Shown: one piece after another, positions 1-5,753 of the stretch
How positions within the stretch are numbered: the stretch's first letter is position 1
How the letters are laid out: each line of letters begins with the position of its first letter
Source of the DNA: DATLSM01 sp049585815
GTDB taxonomy: Bacteria > Actinomycetota > Thermoleophilia > Solirubrobacterales > 70-9
Reading direction: 5' to 3'
Assembly: GCA_049585815.1 (NCBI GenBank)
Contig: JBAVAR010000047.1
Location: forward strand, 1-8,886
Length of the DNA: 8,886 nucleotides
Notes under the pieces: model-generated
The model's input: the letters and a program-made list of their open reading frames with translations, nothing else
Databases searched by the model: none
What the model was told of the DNA's origin: nothing
Program-made: the position numbers and the translations under genes

Positions 1-535
1 GCTTGAGGCCACGCTTGACGTGCTCGCTGGTCTGCATCGATTGGAACTGGTTTTGGGTGGCGATCATGCTCTCGTAGAGGAAGGCGGCGGCGCTATCGTC
101 GCCGATCATCGGCTCGGTGATCGAGACGAGCTTGGCCCCGGCCTGGCGCACTAGCTCGCGGGTCTGCCAGTGGTCGCGCTGGTTGCGCGCCCACCGAGAT
201 AGGCTCCAAACGATCACGTAATCCACATGAGTCGCAGGGTGTTCGTTGAGGCGCTTCAACTCATCTAGCATCGTCAGAAAGCCGGTCCGCTTGTGCAAGT
301 CAACGAAGGCGCTGCGGCCAGGGTCACTGAACTCACGCACAATCTCGGCTTCAAGGAGCGCAGATTTCTCTTCGGCGCCCTCTCGCTGAGCGTCAATGCT
401 CAGGCCGTCATCGCTGTAATCGGTTCTGACTTGACCCTCCGACGACACGCGCAGGTAGGCAAAGGCACGCTTTGTACCTTGCACAACTGCGGCGTCGGCG
501 GGTTCATTTCTATAGGTCGTTGGGGCTGATGACAT
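1..535 (-). CDS. Serine recombinase (resolvase/invertase family), N-terminal catalytic part, cut by window edge
   Basis: Site-specific recombinase that cuts and rejoins DNA through a serine, probably the integrase or excisionase of the element. The visible 178 residues hold the resolvase catalytic domain. The YLRVSSEGQ motif at 27-35 gives Arg29 and nucleophile Ser31. A FSDPGRSAF segment lies at 69-77, and VWSLSRWARN at 109-118 carries the paired Arg114 and Arg117; a Ser stands where small resolvases usually have Asp, a change I recall from other large serine recombinases. About 25 residues precede the domain. The ATG at 533-535 is chosen because a perfect AAGGAGG sits 5 nt upstream. It lies 30 bp after the replication-relaxation gene, so it is probably last or near last in the same transcript. 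The C-terminal part lies beyond base 1, so whether it is a large serine recombinase with zinc-ribbon and coiled-coil domains cannot be seen. The family call is firm. Confidence 0.93.
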   Translation of the reverse strand, partial: MSSAPTTYRNEPADAAVVQGTKRAFAYLRVSSEGQVRTDYSDDGLSIDAQREGAEEKSALLEAEIVREFSDPGRSAFVDLHKRTGFLTMLDELKRLNEHPATHVDYVIVWSLSRWARNQRDHWQTRELVRQAGAKLVSITEPMIGDDSAAAFLYESMIATQNQFQSMQTSEHVKRGLK

Positions 536-540
536 GCATA

Positions 541-547
541 CCTCCTT
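541..547 (-). promoter_or_regulatory. Shine-Dalgarno site of the recombinase gene
   Basis: The minus strand reads AAGGAGG followed by 5 nt and then ATG. This full anti-16S match decides the start of the recombinase. It lies in the 30-bp gap after the replication-relaxation gene, so the recombinase can be translated independently from the shared mRNA. Confidence 0.85.
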
Positions 548-565
548 AGCGTTGTTAACTTCACA

Positions 566-1423
566 TTATATCATTGGCGTAATACTGCTGCCAAGACTGT
601 TGTGGTCGTCTGAGTCGCTATCCGCGCCGGTCATGACCGCTAGGGCGTCCTCGAAGCGCTCCACCCTGAACAGCGCTTGCTCGGCTCCCGGCAGTCGCTG
701 CACGCACGCCGCGATGACGCCGACTCGCTCGGCGGTGGTTGCCAGCCACAGCACGCACGGAAAGACGCCGCGCTGCCGCTGCTCGACGCCGCTCCGGTAG
801 TAGGCGGCGTAGAGGCCAAGCTGGCGCGCAATGGTGCGACTGCCCTCGGTGCCCCGGTCGATCTCGATGAAGAAGCTGTCCTCATACGATCCGATCCCCA
901 GGCGGACGTAGCTGTCCGGCTTGAGCCGCTGAGTGCCAAGTCCGTCCATTTCTCGCCAACAGAACGGCTCAGCACTCAGCGCCAGCAGCTCGAAGCGCTG
1001 GGCGCGCTCGCTCTCGATCAAGCGGGTGTGTAGCTCAGCGATCAGCAGGGTATGCCGCAGGAACAGACTGCCCGGGGCGAGCGAGCGCCGCCGACGCTGC
1101 TCGGGCTGCCAGCCGTGCAGGACCGCCAGCCGGTGGCCCTGAACCCCGAGGCGGTAGACGAAGCCAGCCGATCCAGCGCGGACGCCGCCGACCGGACGCG
1201 GCAAGCGGACCAGCACACCGAGGCGAGTCAAGCGCAGCAGAGCACGCCGGGCTGCGCGAGCGTTCTGCGTCGGATCAGGACTAGTCATGAAGCATTGCCG
1301 GGTCAGCTGGGAGCCGGTAAGGAAGCGCAGCTCGGACACGCTGCGGAGGACGGCCAGGTCGCGCTCGGCGAGACGGGAGGACAGCTCCCGCAGGCTGGCG
1401 GTCGGCATCTGACGGGCGCTCAT
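566..1423 (-). CDS. Replication-relaxation family protein (Replic_Relax type)
   Basis: A 285-residue protein resembling the replication-relaxation family found on plasmids and integrative elements of Actinomycetota and Chloroflexota, where it is thought to act in plasmid replication or DNA relaxation before transfer. Residues about 12-100 look like a winged helix (DLAVLRSVSELRFLTGSQL, then RRALLRLTRLGVLVRL). The middle carries the family signature KPDSYVRL at about 168-175 and FFIEIDRGTE at 184-193, a D...E.D arrangement resembling nuclease-fold cores. The acidic tail (ADSDSDD) may be flexible. Start: a TTG at 1429 is in frame, but the ATG at 1423 overlaps the stop of the small upstream ORF (ATGA) and is preferred. 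No good Shine-Dalgarno site precedes it, which fits translational coupling. It lies between the ATPase and recombinase genes. The family call is good, the biochemical role uncertain. Confidence 0.82.
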   Translation of the reverse strand: MSARQMPTASLRELSSRLAERDLAVLRSVSELRFLTGSQLTRQCFMTSPDPTQNARAARRALLRLTRLGVLVRLPRPVGGVRAGSAGFVYRLGVQGHRLAVLHGWQPEQRRRRSLAPGSLFLRHTLLIAELHTRLIESERAQRFELLALSAEPFCWREMDGLGTQRLKPDSYVRLGIGSYEDSFFIEIDRGTEGSRTIARQLGLYAAYYRSGVEQRQRGVFPCVLWLATTAERVGVIAACVQRLPGAEQALFRVERFEDALAVMTGADSDSDDHNSLGSSITPMI

Positions 1424-1539
1424 GCGCAACTCGCTTTTGGATAGTTAGTCAGTGGCAGCGCACGCTGGTTTGGCCGATGAATCGGGGAGATTTGGCGGGT
1501 AGAACTCGACGCGACTGACCAGGCGACTGGCCACGTCAT
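1420..1539 (-). CDS. 39-residue ORF coupled by ATGA overlaps at both ends
   Basis: A small open frame fills the gap between the ATPase and replication-relaxation genes. Its ATG (1537-1539) overlaps the ATPase stop as ATGA, and its TGA (1420-1422) overlaps the next gene's ATG, again as ATGA. The product starts MTWPVAWSVAS and ends NYPKASCA. It has no recognisable domain, no clear membrane segment and few charged residues. It may be a real small protein, or a translated spacer that carries ribosomes from the ATPase to the replication-relaxation start, which lacks a good ribosome binding site. In GC-rich DNA a frame this short can stay open by chance, so the paired overlaps are the main support. 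No function is proposed. Confidence 0.45.
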   Translation of the reverse strand: MTWPVAWSVASSSTRQISPIHRPNQRALPLTNYPKASCA

Positions 1540-3623
1540 TTTGCGACCCTCGGTTTGCGGCCGATCGGGGCGGCGGGTGGTCGGGGGCCTGCTACCTGGC
1601 GGCGTAGCTCGGCTTCGACCTCCGAGATCGGGCGGGCGTAACGCTGACGCGAGGCGGCGTGCACCAGCTCGGCGCTGCCCTGCGGCGACGGTGGTGGTGG
1701 GGTGGTCAGCGTGACGGGACGGGCCGTGCCGCCGTCATCGAGAGCGACTATGGCAGCGACCCCGTGCGCGTCCAGGGCCTGCAGGTCGGCGGCCGTGAGG
1801 GCGGGAGCAAACAGGCGCTCCATGACTTTCGCGTCACTCGCGCTCAAGGCGAACACGGCCTTACTCCGGGCGTTGGCCAGCACGACCTCGCGCAGGTCTT
1901 TCGGGAGCTGGTCGAGGTTCTGATGCGCGACCGTTAGCGCCAGGCCGTACTTGCGGCCTTGGGCGAACATCTCATCCCAGGGGATCGGGGCGTCGGCGAA
2001 GTCCTGTACCTCATCGACGTACAGGCCAAACGGTGTTCGCTGGCTGAGTGGGAGGCGGGCGCGTTCAGTGGCGGCCTGCCAGAGCGAGGTCAGGATGAGG
2101 CAGCCCATGAGCTGGGCCGTCTCGCTGCCGATGAGACCCTTGGGCACGTAGACGAGCAGCACCTGGTGCTCGGCCATGAGGCGTTGCATCGAGAGAGCCG
2201 GTCGAGCTTGGCCCATGATTGCCCGGATCGAGCTGCGCGCGGTGAACTGGCGCACCTTGTTGAGCAAGGGCGCGATGACCGTGGCCTGCTCGCGGACGGG
2301 CAAGCTCTCATACCAGCGCCAGTCCGGCTCCAGGCCGACCGGATCATCGACGCCGCTTAGCACCCGGCCTCGGAATGCTTGATCGAGGAACAGGCGCGGT
2401 AGATCGAGCAGCGTGGAGCCGTCGCGGCGGGCCAGGGTCAAGAGGCCCATGTGGGCCAGTTGGCCGGTGCGTGGTCCCCAATAGGCACTCCAGAGGCGCT
2501 GGAACAGCTCCCCGAGCTGGTCAGCGATCAGCGAGGGGTCGGCAGCGCTGGCAAAGGGGTTGAAGCCAACGGCATGGCTGCGATCGGTCAGGTCGATGAG
2601 CACCACGTCTTTGATCCGCTCTGGCGGGATCAGGTCCAGCAGGTCACGCACCAGGTCGCCGTTTGTCTCGACCACTGCCAGGCCCCGACCGGCTACCAAG
2701 TCATCACGCACCAGGTTCTTGATGAGACTTGTCTTGCCGGTGCCCGTCGGCCCGAGGATGTACAGGCCACGCGTACCGGCGCTTGCGGTGATTGCCACTG
2801 GCCGGGTAACACCAGCCGCGTCGCTCAGGCCGAGCACCCGGCCTTTGTCGGGCAGAGCGAGGCTCGGCACCAGACGCTTGGCGGCGCCGAGTTCCAGACC
2901 AGGGAGATCAGGGCCGTCAATCGGCCAGCCGATGACGCTCATGAGCTCAGCCACACTGAGATAGCGGCCACGCTGGGCGAGCACGCGCAACAGTTGGCCG
3001 TACCAGTAAGGATCGGCTACCAGGCGACCAAAGGGAGTGCTGAGGCTCCACAAGCTGGCGGCCGTGCGCCGCATGAGTTGCGTGTTACGGGCCGAGGTCT
3101 TGGCTTGGACACTCAGTACGCCGTAGCCGTTCAGCCCCGGCAGCGTGAGCTTCGTCATAAGCACCCGTTGGCGGCCGTCACGCTGAATCTCGGGTGTGAG
3201 TGGCAGCGGTGGCCGCAGATGCGGGCGCATCGTCCAGGTCAGCGCTACGGCCTCATGCTCACGCAGCGGAAACAGGCTGGCGAGCAGGCCAGCAGCAATG
3301 GCCGCTGGTGCATCGGTACGGATCACGGCCGTGGGCGGTGACACCTGCCACAGTGCCCGCCGCGTGGGTTGGCGTCTTGGTGGTTCGGTCTGGTCAAGCC
3401 GCAGGCTGGGGATAGCCGCCCGCAAGCTACCCAGCACAGCCTCGGCTGCCTTGGGGCTGACGGCCAGGTGGTGGCTGATCCCGTCTCGGCTGGCGGCCAG
3501 ATCAAAGGCCAGGCGTGTGCCACTCTCCACGCCGGAAAAGGCCGACAAGGCAGCCAGCACGGCTGGTCCTTCCAGATCGCGCGGGAAGCGCAGCCGATAC
3601 CAGATCAGCTCGGTTCGCCTCAC
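1536..3623 (-). CDS. VirD4/TraG-like conjugative DNA-transfer ATPase (putative coupling protein)
   Basis: A 695-residue P-loop ATPase of the type IV secretion coupling-protein class, expected to bind DNA and ATP and to drive DNA into the transfer channel. Walker A is GPTGTGKTS at 291-299, Walker B is LYVDEVQDF at 534-542 (Asp537, Glu538), and AHQNLDQL at 566-573 matches the motif after Walker B in TraG/TraD proteins. About 280 residues precede the ATPase core, with no clear transmembrane helix, unlike classic VirD4. The tail is rich in Pro, Arg and Lys. The start is GTG at 3621-3623, overlapping the upstream 51-residue gene's stop as GTGA, a sign of translational coupling. A small two-helix membrane protein is encoded further upstream and could supply the missing anchor (inference). 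An FtsK/HerA-like translocase is the nearest alternative; the replication-relaxation and recombinase neighbours favour conjugation. Confidence 0.85.
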   Translation of the reverse strand: MRRTELIWYRLRFPRDLEGPAVLAALSAFSGVESGTRLAFDLAASRDGISHHLAVSPKAAEAVLGSLRAAIPSLRLDQTEPPRRQPTRRALWQVSPPTAVIRTDAPAAIAAGLLASLFPLREHEAVALTWTMRPHLRPPLPLTPEIQRDGRQRVLMTKLTLPGLNGYGVLSVQAKTSARNTQLMRRTAASLWSLSTPFGRLVADPYWYGQLLRVLAQRGRYLSVAELMSVIGWPIDGPDLPGLELGAAKRLVPSLALPDKGRVLGLSDAAGVTRPVAITASAGTRGLYILGPTGTGKTSLIKNLVRDDLVAGRGLAVVETNGDLVRDLLDLIPPERIKDVVLIDLTDRSHAVGFNPFASAADPSLIADQLGELFQRLWSAYWGPRTGQLAHMGLLTLARRDGSTLLDLPRLFLDQAFRGRVLSGVDDPVGLEPDWRWYESLPVREQATVIAPLLNKVRQFTARSSIRAIMGQARPALSMQRLMAEHQVLLVYVPKGLIGSETAQLMGCLILTSLWQAATERARLPLSQRTPFGLYVDEVQDFADAPIPWDEMFAQGRKYGLALTVAHQNLDQLPKDLREVVLANARSKAVFALSASDAKVMERLFAPALTAADLQALDAHGVAAIVALDDGGTARPVTLTTPPPPSPQGSAELVHAASRQRYARPISEVEAELRRQVAGPRPPAAPIGRKPRVAK

Positions 3624-3775
3624 GGCTTGGGTTTGCCCTTCTTAGCTTGCGACAAGATGCGGGCGTGTTGCAAGAGCGCCCAGGCAAAGCGATCCCAGTC
3701 CGGTTCGCTTCTTTGCTCAGCACGAACAGAGACGCGCGCCAGTCTTTTACGGTTGGTCTTTCTCTTTCTCGGCAT
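3620..3775 (-). CDS. 51-residue basic protein, coupled to the ATPase gene
   Basis: A short gene with an excellent start: AAAGGAGG ends 7 nt before the ATG at 3773-3775, and its TGA overlaps the GTG of the ATPase gene (GTGA). The product begins MPRKRKTNRKRLARVSVR, strongly basic, followed by an amphipathic stretch with Trp (DWDRFAWALLQHARIL) and a basic tail KKGKPKP. The composition suggests a DNA- or RNA-binding peptide, or a partner of the ATPase. I recognise no family. Coupling points to production in balance with the ATPase. A probable promoter lies 80-110 bp upstream and an inverted repeat covers the ribosome binding site, so this is probably the first gene of the transfer transcript. Existence is well supported, function unknown. 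Confidence 0.75.
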   Translation of the reverse strand: MPRKRKTNRKRLARVSVRAEQRSEPDWDRFAWALLQHARILSQAKKGKPKP

Positions 3776-3819
3776 GACGTGACCTCCTTTCACTCTTACC
3801 TTTGCTGCCGGTCACGTCA
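3775..3819 (-). promoter_or_regulatory. 10-bp perfect inverted repeat spanning the ribosome binding site of the 51-residue gene
   Basis: TGACGTGACC at 3775-3784 on the plus strand is matched by its exact complement GGTCACGTCA at 3810-3819. In the minus-strand mRNA the arms flank a 25-nt loop. The downstream arm takes in the last two G of the Shine-Dalgarno site and the A of the start codon, so folding would partly hide the start of the 51-residue gene and, through coupling, of the ATPase. It could instead be a repressor operator on DNA. The repeat is seen directly; the role is inference. Confidence 0.6.
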
Positions 3820-3856
3820 GCTCTCGAACACGCGAACACACGAAACGTAACCTTCC

Positions 3857-3886
3857 ATTGTCTCCCGGCATCAGCCGGGCGGTCAA
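3857..3886 (-). promoter_or_regulatory. Probable sigma70-type promoter with a palindromic spacer, for the transfer genes
   Basis: The minus strand has TTGACC (3886-3881), an 18-nt spacer and GACAAT (3862-3857), matching 5/6 and 4/6 of the consensus hexamers. The spacer contains a perfect palindrome, CCCGGC-N4-GCCGGG (3864-3879), placed where a bound repressor would block RNA polymerase. Transcription would begin near 3850 and give a leader of about 75 nt before the 51-residue gene. The palindrome is not followed by a T-run on either strand, so it does not look like an intrinsic terminator. Confidence 0.55.
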
Positions 3887-3907
3887 GACGTTGAATTGAC
3901 AATTGCC

Positions 3908-4081
3908 TCACCACTTCCGGGTGTGGAAAAGCACCAGGCGGACGATGACGAAGATCACGGTCAGCACTACCAGCGGCACCAGCAGTCGTGGCAGGACACT
4001 GGCCAGGATTTGCAAGCCGATCGCGCTGACCACCAGCCAGGCGATGATGCGCTCCCAGCTTGGCGGTTGATGACTGCTCAT
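3908..4081 (-). CDS. 57-residue two-helix membrane protein
   Basis: A short gene starting at ATG 4079-4081 with AAAGGAG 5 nt upstream and ending in TGA at 3908-3910. The product begins MSSHQPPSWERIIAW, then has two hydrophobic stretches at about 12-29 and 32-52 separated by PR, and ends in the basic FHTRKW. It should be a small integral membrane protein with a hairpin topology. It is the first gene of the minus-strand run, about 130 bp upstream of the 51-residue gene. The following ATPase lacks its own membrane helices, so this protein is a candidate anchor or channel partner, an idea from position only. I recognise no named family. The strong ribosome binding site and clear membrane pattern make it very likely real. 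Confidence 0.75.
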   Translation of the reverse strand: MSSHQPPSWERIIAWLVVSAIGLQILASVLPRLLVPLVVLTVIFVIVRLVLFHTRKW

Positions 4082-4228
4082 AGTTACTCCTTTGCTGGCG
4101 TTTGCCGCCTACAGCGACGGCCTCTGGAGCAAGCCTGCACCAGCGCTCAGTTATTTACCAACCTGTAATTGGGGGGCGATAGGCAGCGGTGGCCCTCCTC
4201 CGATCGGGGAAGCTGCAATCTTTGGGCG
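4082..4228. other. Divergent intergenic region between the membrane protein gene and the XRE/NBR1-Ig gene
   Basis: About 147 bp separate divergently read genes and should hold promoters for both. I see no good -35/-10 pair on either strand; the best plus-strand candidate (TTTACC, 18 nt, GATAGG from about 4154) is weak. A small inverted repeat CCAA-N7-TTGG lies at 4158-4172. The region may be autoregulated by the adjacent XRE protein, but no convincing operator stands out. Confidence 0.3.
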
Positions 4229-4927
4229 ATGCCCCGACCCCAGCTTCCCCCGCATCTAGCACCCCGGCAGCCCAAGACCGTGCTGGCCTGGAGCATGCAG
4301 AAGCAACGCCTGGTCAACGGCGTGACCGGCAAGCAGGTGGCGCAGGAGTTCGGCTGCAGCCCGGCCCATATCTCACGCGTGGAGCAAGGCAGCACCAAAC
4401 CCAGCCGGGAGCTGGTGCAGTTCTACGAGGATCGCTTCGAGGCCGACGGCATGCTGCTCAGCCTCTACGAGGTAGCCGTGCATGCCCCGGAGCAGGAACG
4501 TAGACGAGCGGGCGGCAAGCGCCCGAGGCTCAACCGAGCCATTCCGGGCGATGCGTCAACATTCGTCGGGGACACGATTCCTCACGGCACGCTCATGCAG
4601 CCGGGTCAGGTGTTCGAGAAGGTCTGGCGCGTCAGAAACAGCGGCACCGTAGCGTGGGAAGATCGCAAGCTCGAACGGCAAGGCCCCTTGACCGGGCCAG
4701 GGCTCATTACGTCTCTGCGCTACGTGGACATGCCGGATACCAAGCCAGGGAAGGTCGCAGAGATCAGGGCCGGGCTCAAGGCTCCGACCTACGATTGCAC
4801 CAGCATCGCCTACTGGAAGATGATCGATGCCGAGGGCTTGGCTTGCTTCGCTGACTCCTACCAGCTCGGCTTGGATGTGCTCGTCAGGGTGGAGGGGCAG
4901 CGAGAGGATGAGGGCAGCGCTACGTAA
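4229..4927 (+). CDS. XRE-family HTH protein fused to an NBR1-type Ig-like domain
   Basis: A 232-residue protein. The N-terminal part, about 22-75, is a helix-turn-helix of the XRE class (GVTGKQVAQEFGCSPAHISR with VEQGSTKPS), expected to bind DNA. After a basic linker (RRRAGGKRPR, 92-100), residues about 112-220 match the Ig-like fold first described in NBR1: DTIPHGTLMQPGQVF, KVWRVRNSGTVAW at 131-143, APTYDC at 185-190, and a final LGLDVLVRVEG strand. I recall this combination as common in Chloroflexota, where the Ig domain may bind a protein or surface ligand. An in-frame TTG at 4169 would add 20 residues, but nothing supports it. The ATG at 4229 gives the usual spacing before the HTH, although its ribosome binding site is poor. 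It probably regulates neighbouring genes; the ligand is unknown. Confidence 0.82.
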   Translation: MPRPQLPPHLAPRQPKTVLAWSMQKQRLVNGVTGKQVAQEFGCSPAHISRVEQGSTKPSRELVQFYEDRFEADGMLLSLYEVAVHAPEQERRRAGGKRPRLNRAIPGDASTFVGDTIPHGTLMQPGQVFEKVWRVRNSGTVAWEDRKLERQGPLTGPGLITSLRYVDMPDTKPGKVAEIRAGLKAPTYDCTSIAYWKMIDAEGLACFADSYQLGLDVLVRVEGQREDEGSAT

Positions 4928-4980
4928 AGATGCTGTCAACGGCGGGTGAATGTGAAGATTCTGCGACCACCACTTGGGGC

Positions 4981-5009
4981 TTGACGGCATCGTTCAATCG
5001 CGCTACAAA
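4981..5009 (+). promoter_or_regulatory. Near-consensus sigma70-type promoter of the 65-residue gene
   Basis: TTGACG (4981-4986), 17-nt spacer, TACAAA (5004-5009): 5/6 and 4/6 matches with ideal spacing. Transcription would start near 5016, leaving a leader of about 33 nt that contains an AAGGAG site before the ATG at 5049. It gives the small gene its own promoter, separate from the XRE/NBR1-Ig gene upstream. Confidence 0.6.
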
Positions 5010-5048
5010 CGAAGTCCAGCAGTAGGACGAACCAAGGAGAATGGGACA

Positions 5049-5246
5049 ATGGGTTATGCAACTGACCTCGACAACTTTTTGGCAACGCATCCGCTGACCA
5101 GACCTGAGACTCAGCAGCGACGGGCCGCAGAAGAAATCAGCGACCCAGATATTGAGGTCACGCCAGACGGTGATCTTGTCAAGCGCCAGCAGGCATCAGT
5201 GGCTCCGAGAGTGGTCGAACCCCGCAAAACGGCCACCTGGGACTAG
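5049..5246 (+). CDS. 65-residue protein sharing an N-terminal motif with the ubiquitin-like protein
   Basis: A small hydrophilic protein with no Cys, no signal peptide and no membrane segment. The ATG at 5049 is chosen over an in-frame GTG/TTG-type start further upstream because AAGGAG (5034-5039) lies 9 nt before it and a good promoter ends at 5009. It begins MGYATDLDNFLATH and continues PLTRPETQQRR. This matches the start of the 135-residue protein encoded convergently downstream (MGKASELDDWL, PLTPEETDERD), about 12 of 25 positions with one gap. The remainder is acidic then mixed, ending RKTATWD. It could be a substrate or precursor peptide of the nearby ThiF-like enzyme, with the shared start acting as a recognition tag, or a regulatory partner of the ubiquitin-like protein. 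Its stop lies 22 bp from that of the facing gene. No family is recognised. Confidence 0.68.
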   Translation: MGYATDLDNFLATHPLTRPETQQRRAAEEISDPDIEVTPDGDLVKRQQASVAPRVVEPRKTATWD

Positions 5247-5268
5247 GACAAAGCTGAAAGCCTAACTC

Positions 5269-5676
5269 CTAACTCAGGGTGTCGCCGAGGTTGAGCCACG
5301 TTGCGTGGGGGTCTACTTGTTCTACGCCTAGTTCGGCAAGGGTAGCGTCGGACGGTACAGACCGGTTATCGAGTGTAAGCTCGCTCAGATTCCGATCACG
5401 AATATATGAAGTGACAAGTTCTAAATACTGCTCTACTGGTACGGCAACGGCTCGCACATTTGATTGGTCATCGCATAGACCGACAACGCTCTCATCCGAG
5501 GCTGTACCGCTCACGCGATCAAGCACATGCTGCATATGCTGGTCGGGACCGAGTGCCGTCGATAGCACCTTGTGGCCTAATCGTAGCCTTGGCCGTGGGT
5601 CACGTTCGTCGGTCTCCTCGGGTGTCAATGGCCCTTGCCTCTCTAGCCAGTCGTCTAATTCGCTCGCTTTGCCCAT
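5269..5676 (-). CDS. 135-residue protein with a probable ubiquitin-like (beta-grasp) C-terminal domain
   Basis: Residues 1-25 (MGKASELDDWL, PLTPEETDERD) match the start of the neighbouring 65-residue protein. After a basic linker, residues about 62-133 follow the ubiquitin/YukD order: strand ESVVGLCD, turn, strand VRAVAVPV, helix EQYLELVTSYIRDRN, strand SELTLDN, the typical SVPSDATLAELGVEQ segment, and last strand ATWLNLG. The protein ends GDTLS, without the Gly-Gly tail of conjugated ubiquitins, so it may need trimming or may act non-covalently, as YukD proteins do. Start: an in-frame ATG at 5727 would add 17 residues, but a near-consensus promoter lies across those codons, and the 5676 ATG has GAGGA 10 nt upstream and aligns with the 65-residue protein. 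It is divergent from the ThiF-like gene. The fold is assigned by pattern only; a simple YukD-like role is the main alternative. Confidence 0.65.
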   Translation of the reverse strand: MGKASELDDWLERQGPLTPEETDERDPRPRLRLGHKVLSTALGPDQHMQHVLDRVSGTASDESVVGLCDDQSNVRAVAVPVEQYLELVTSYIRDRNLSELTLDNRSVPSDATLAELGVEQVDPHATWLNLGDTLS

Positions 5677-5703
5677 TGCGCTTGAGTCCTCATTGCATCT
5701 TCT

Positions 5704-5732
5704 AGTATCGACCGAAACCAAATACATGTCAA
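5704..5732 (-). promoter_or_regulatory. Strong promoter of the ubiquitin-like gene
   Basis: The minus strand carries a perfect TTGACA (5732-5727), a 17-nt spacer and GATACT (5709-5704, 4/6). Transcription would start near 5697, about 21 nt before the ATG at 5676, with GAGGA in between. The last A of TTGACA is the A of the alternative ATG at 5727, so that start would lie outside the transcript. The -35 is about 22 bp from the divergent ThiF-like start, so regulation of the two genes may be linked. Confidence 0.65.
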
Positions 5733-5753
5733 CGCTCCTGACTCACAGCCAGC

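Noticed and set aside
2451..3341. A 296-codon open frame on the plus strand
   Set aside because: It lies wholly opposite the ATPase gene, whose Walker motifs prove the minus strand codes; the plus frame is a GC-rich shadow without any domain.
3864..3879. Intrinsic terminator at the CCCGGC/GCCGGG palindrome
   Set aside because: No T-run follows on either strand, and the palindrome fits exactly inside a promoter spacer.
3896..4168. A 90-codon plus-strand frame
   Set aside because: It is opposite the 57-residue membrane protein gene, which has a strong ribosome binding site; the plus frame is rich in His, Gln and Asp, as expected for the reverse of a hydrophobic gene.
4169..4228. TTG start adding 20 residues to the XRE/NBR1-Ig protein
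   Set aside because: No ribosome binding site precedes it, and the added residues look like untranslated spacer; the ATG at 4229 is simpler.
5222..5310. Shared ATW near the C-termini of the 65-residue and ubiquitin-like proteins
   Set aside because: Three residues in different contexts (TATWD at the end, HATWLNLG inside the last strand) are too little to claim a second shared motif.
5677..5727. A 17-residue N-terminal extension of the ubiquitin-like protein starting at ATG 5727
   Set aside because: A near-consensus promoter lies across these codons, and the shorter start aligns with the neighbouring 65-residue protein.
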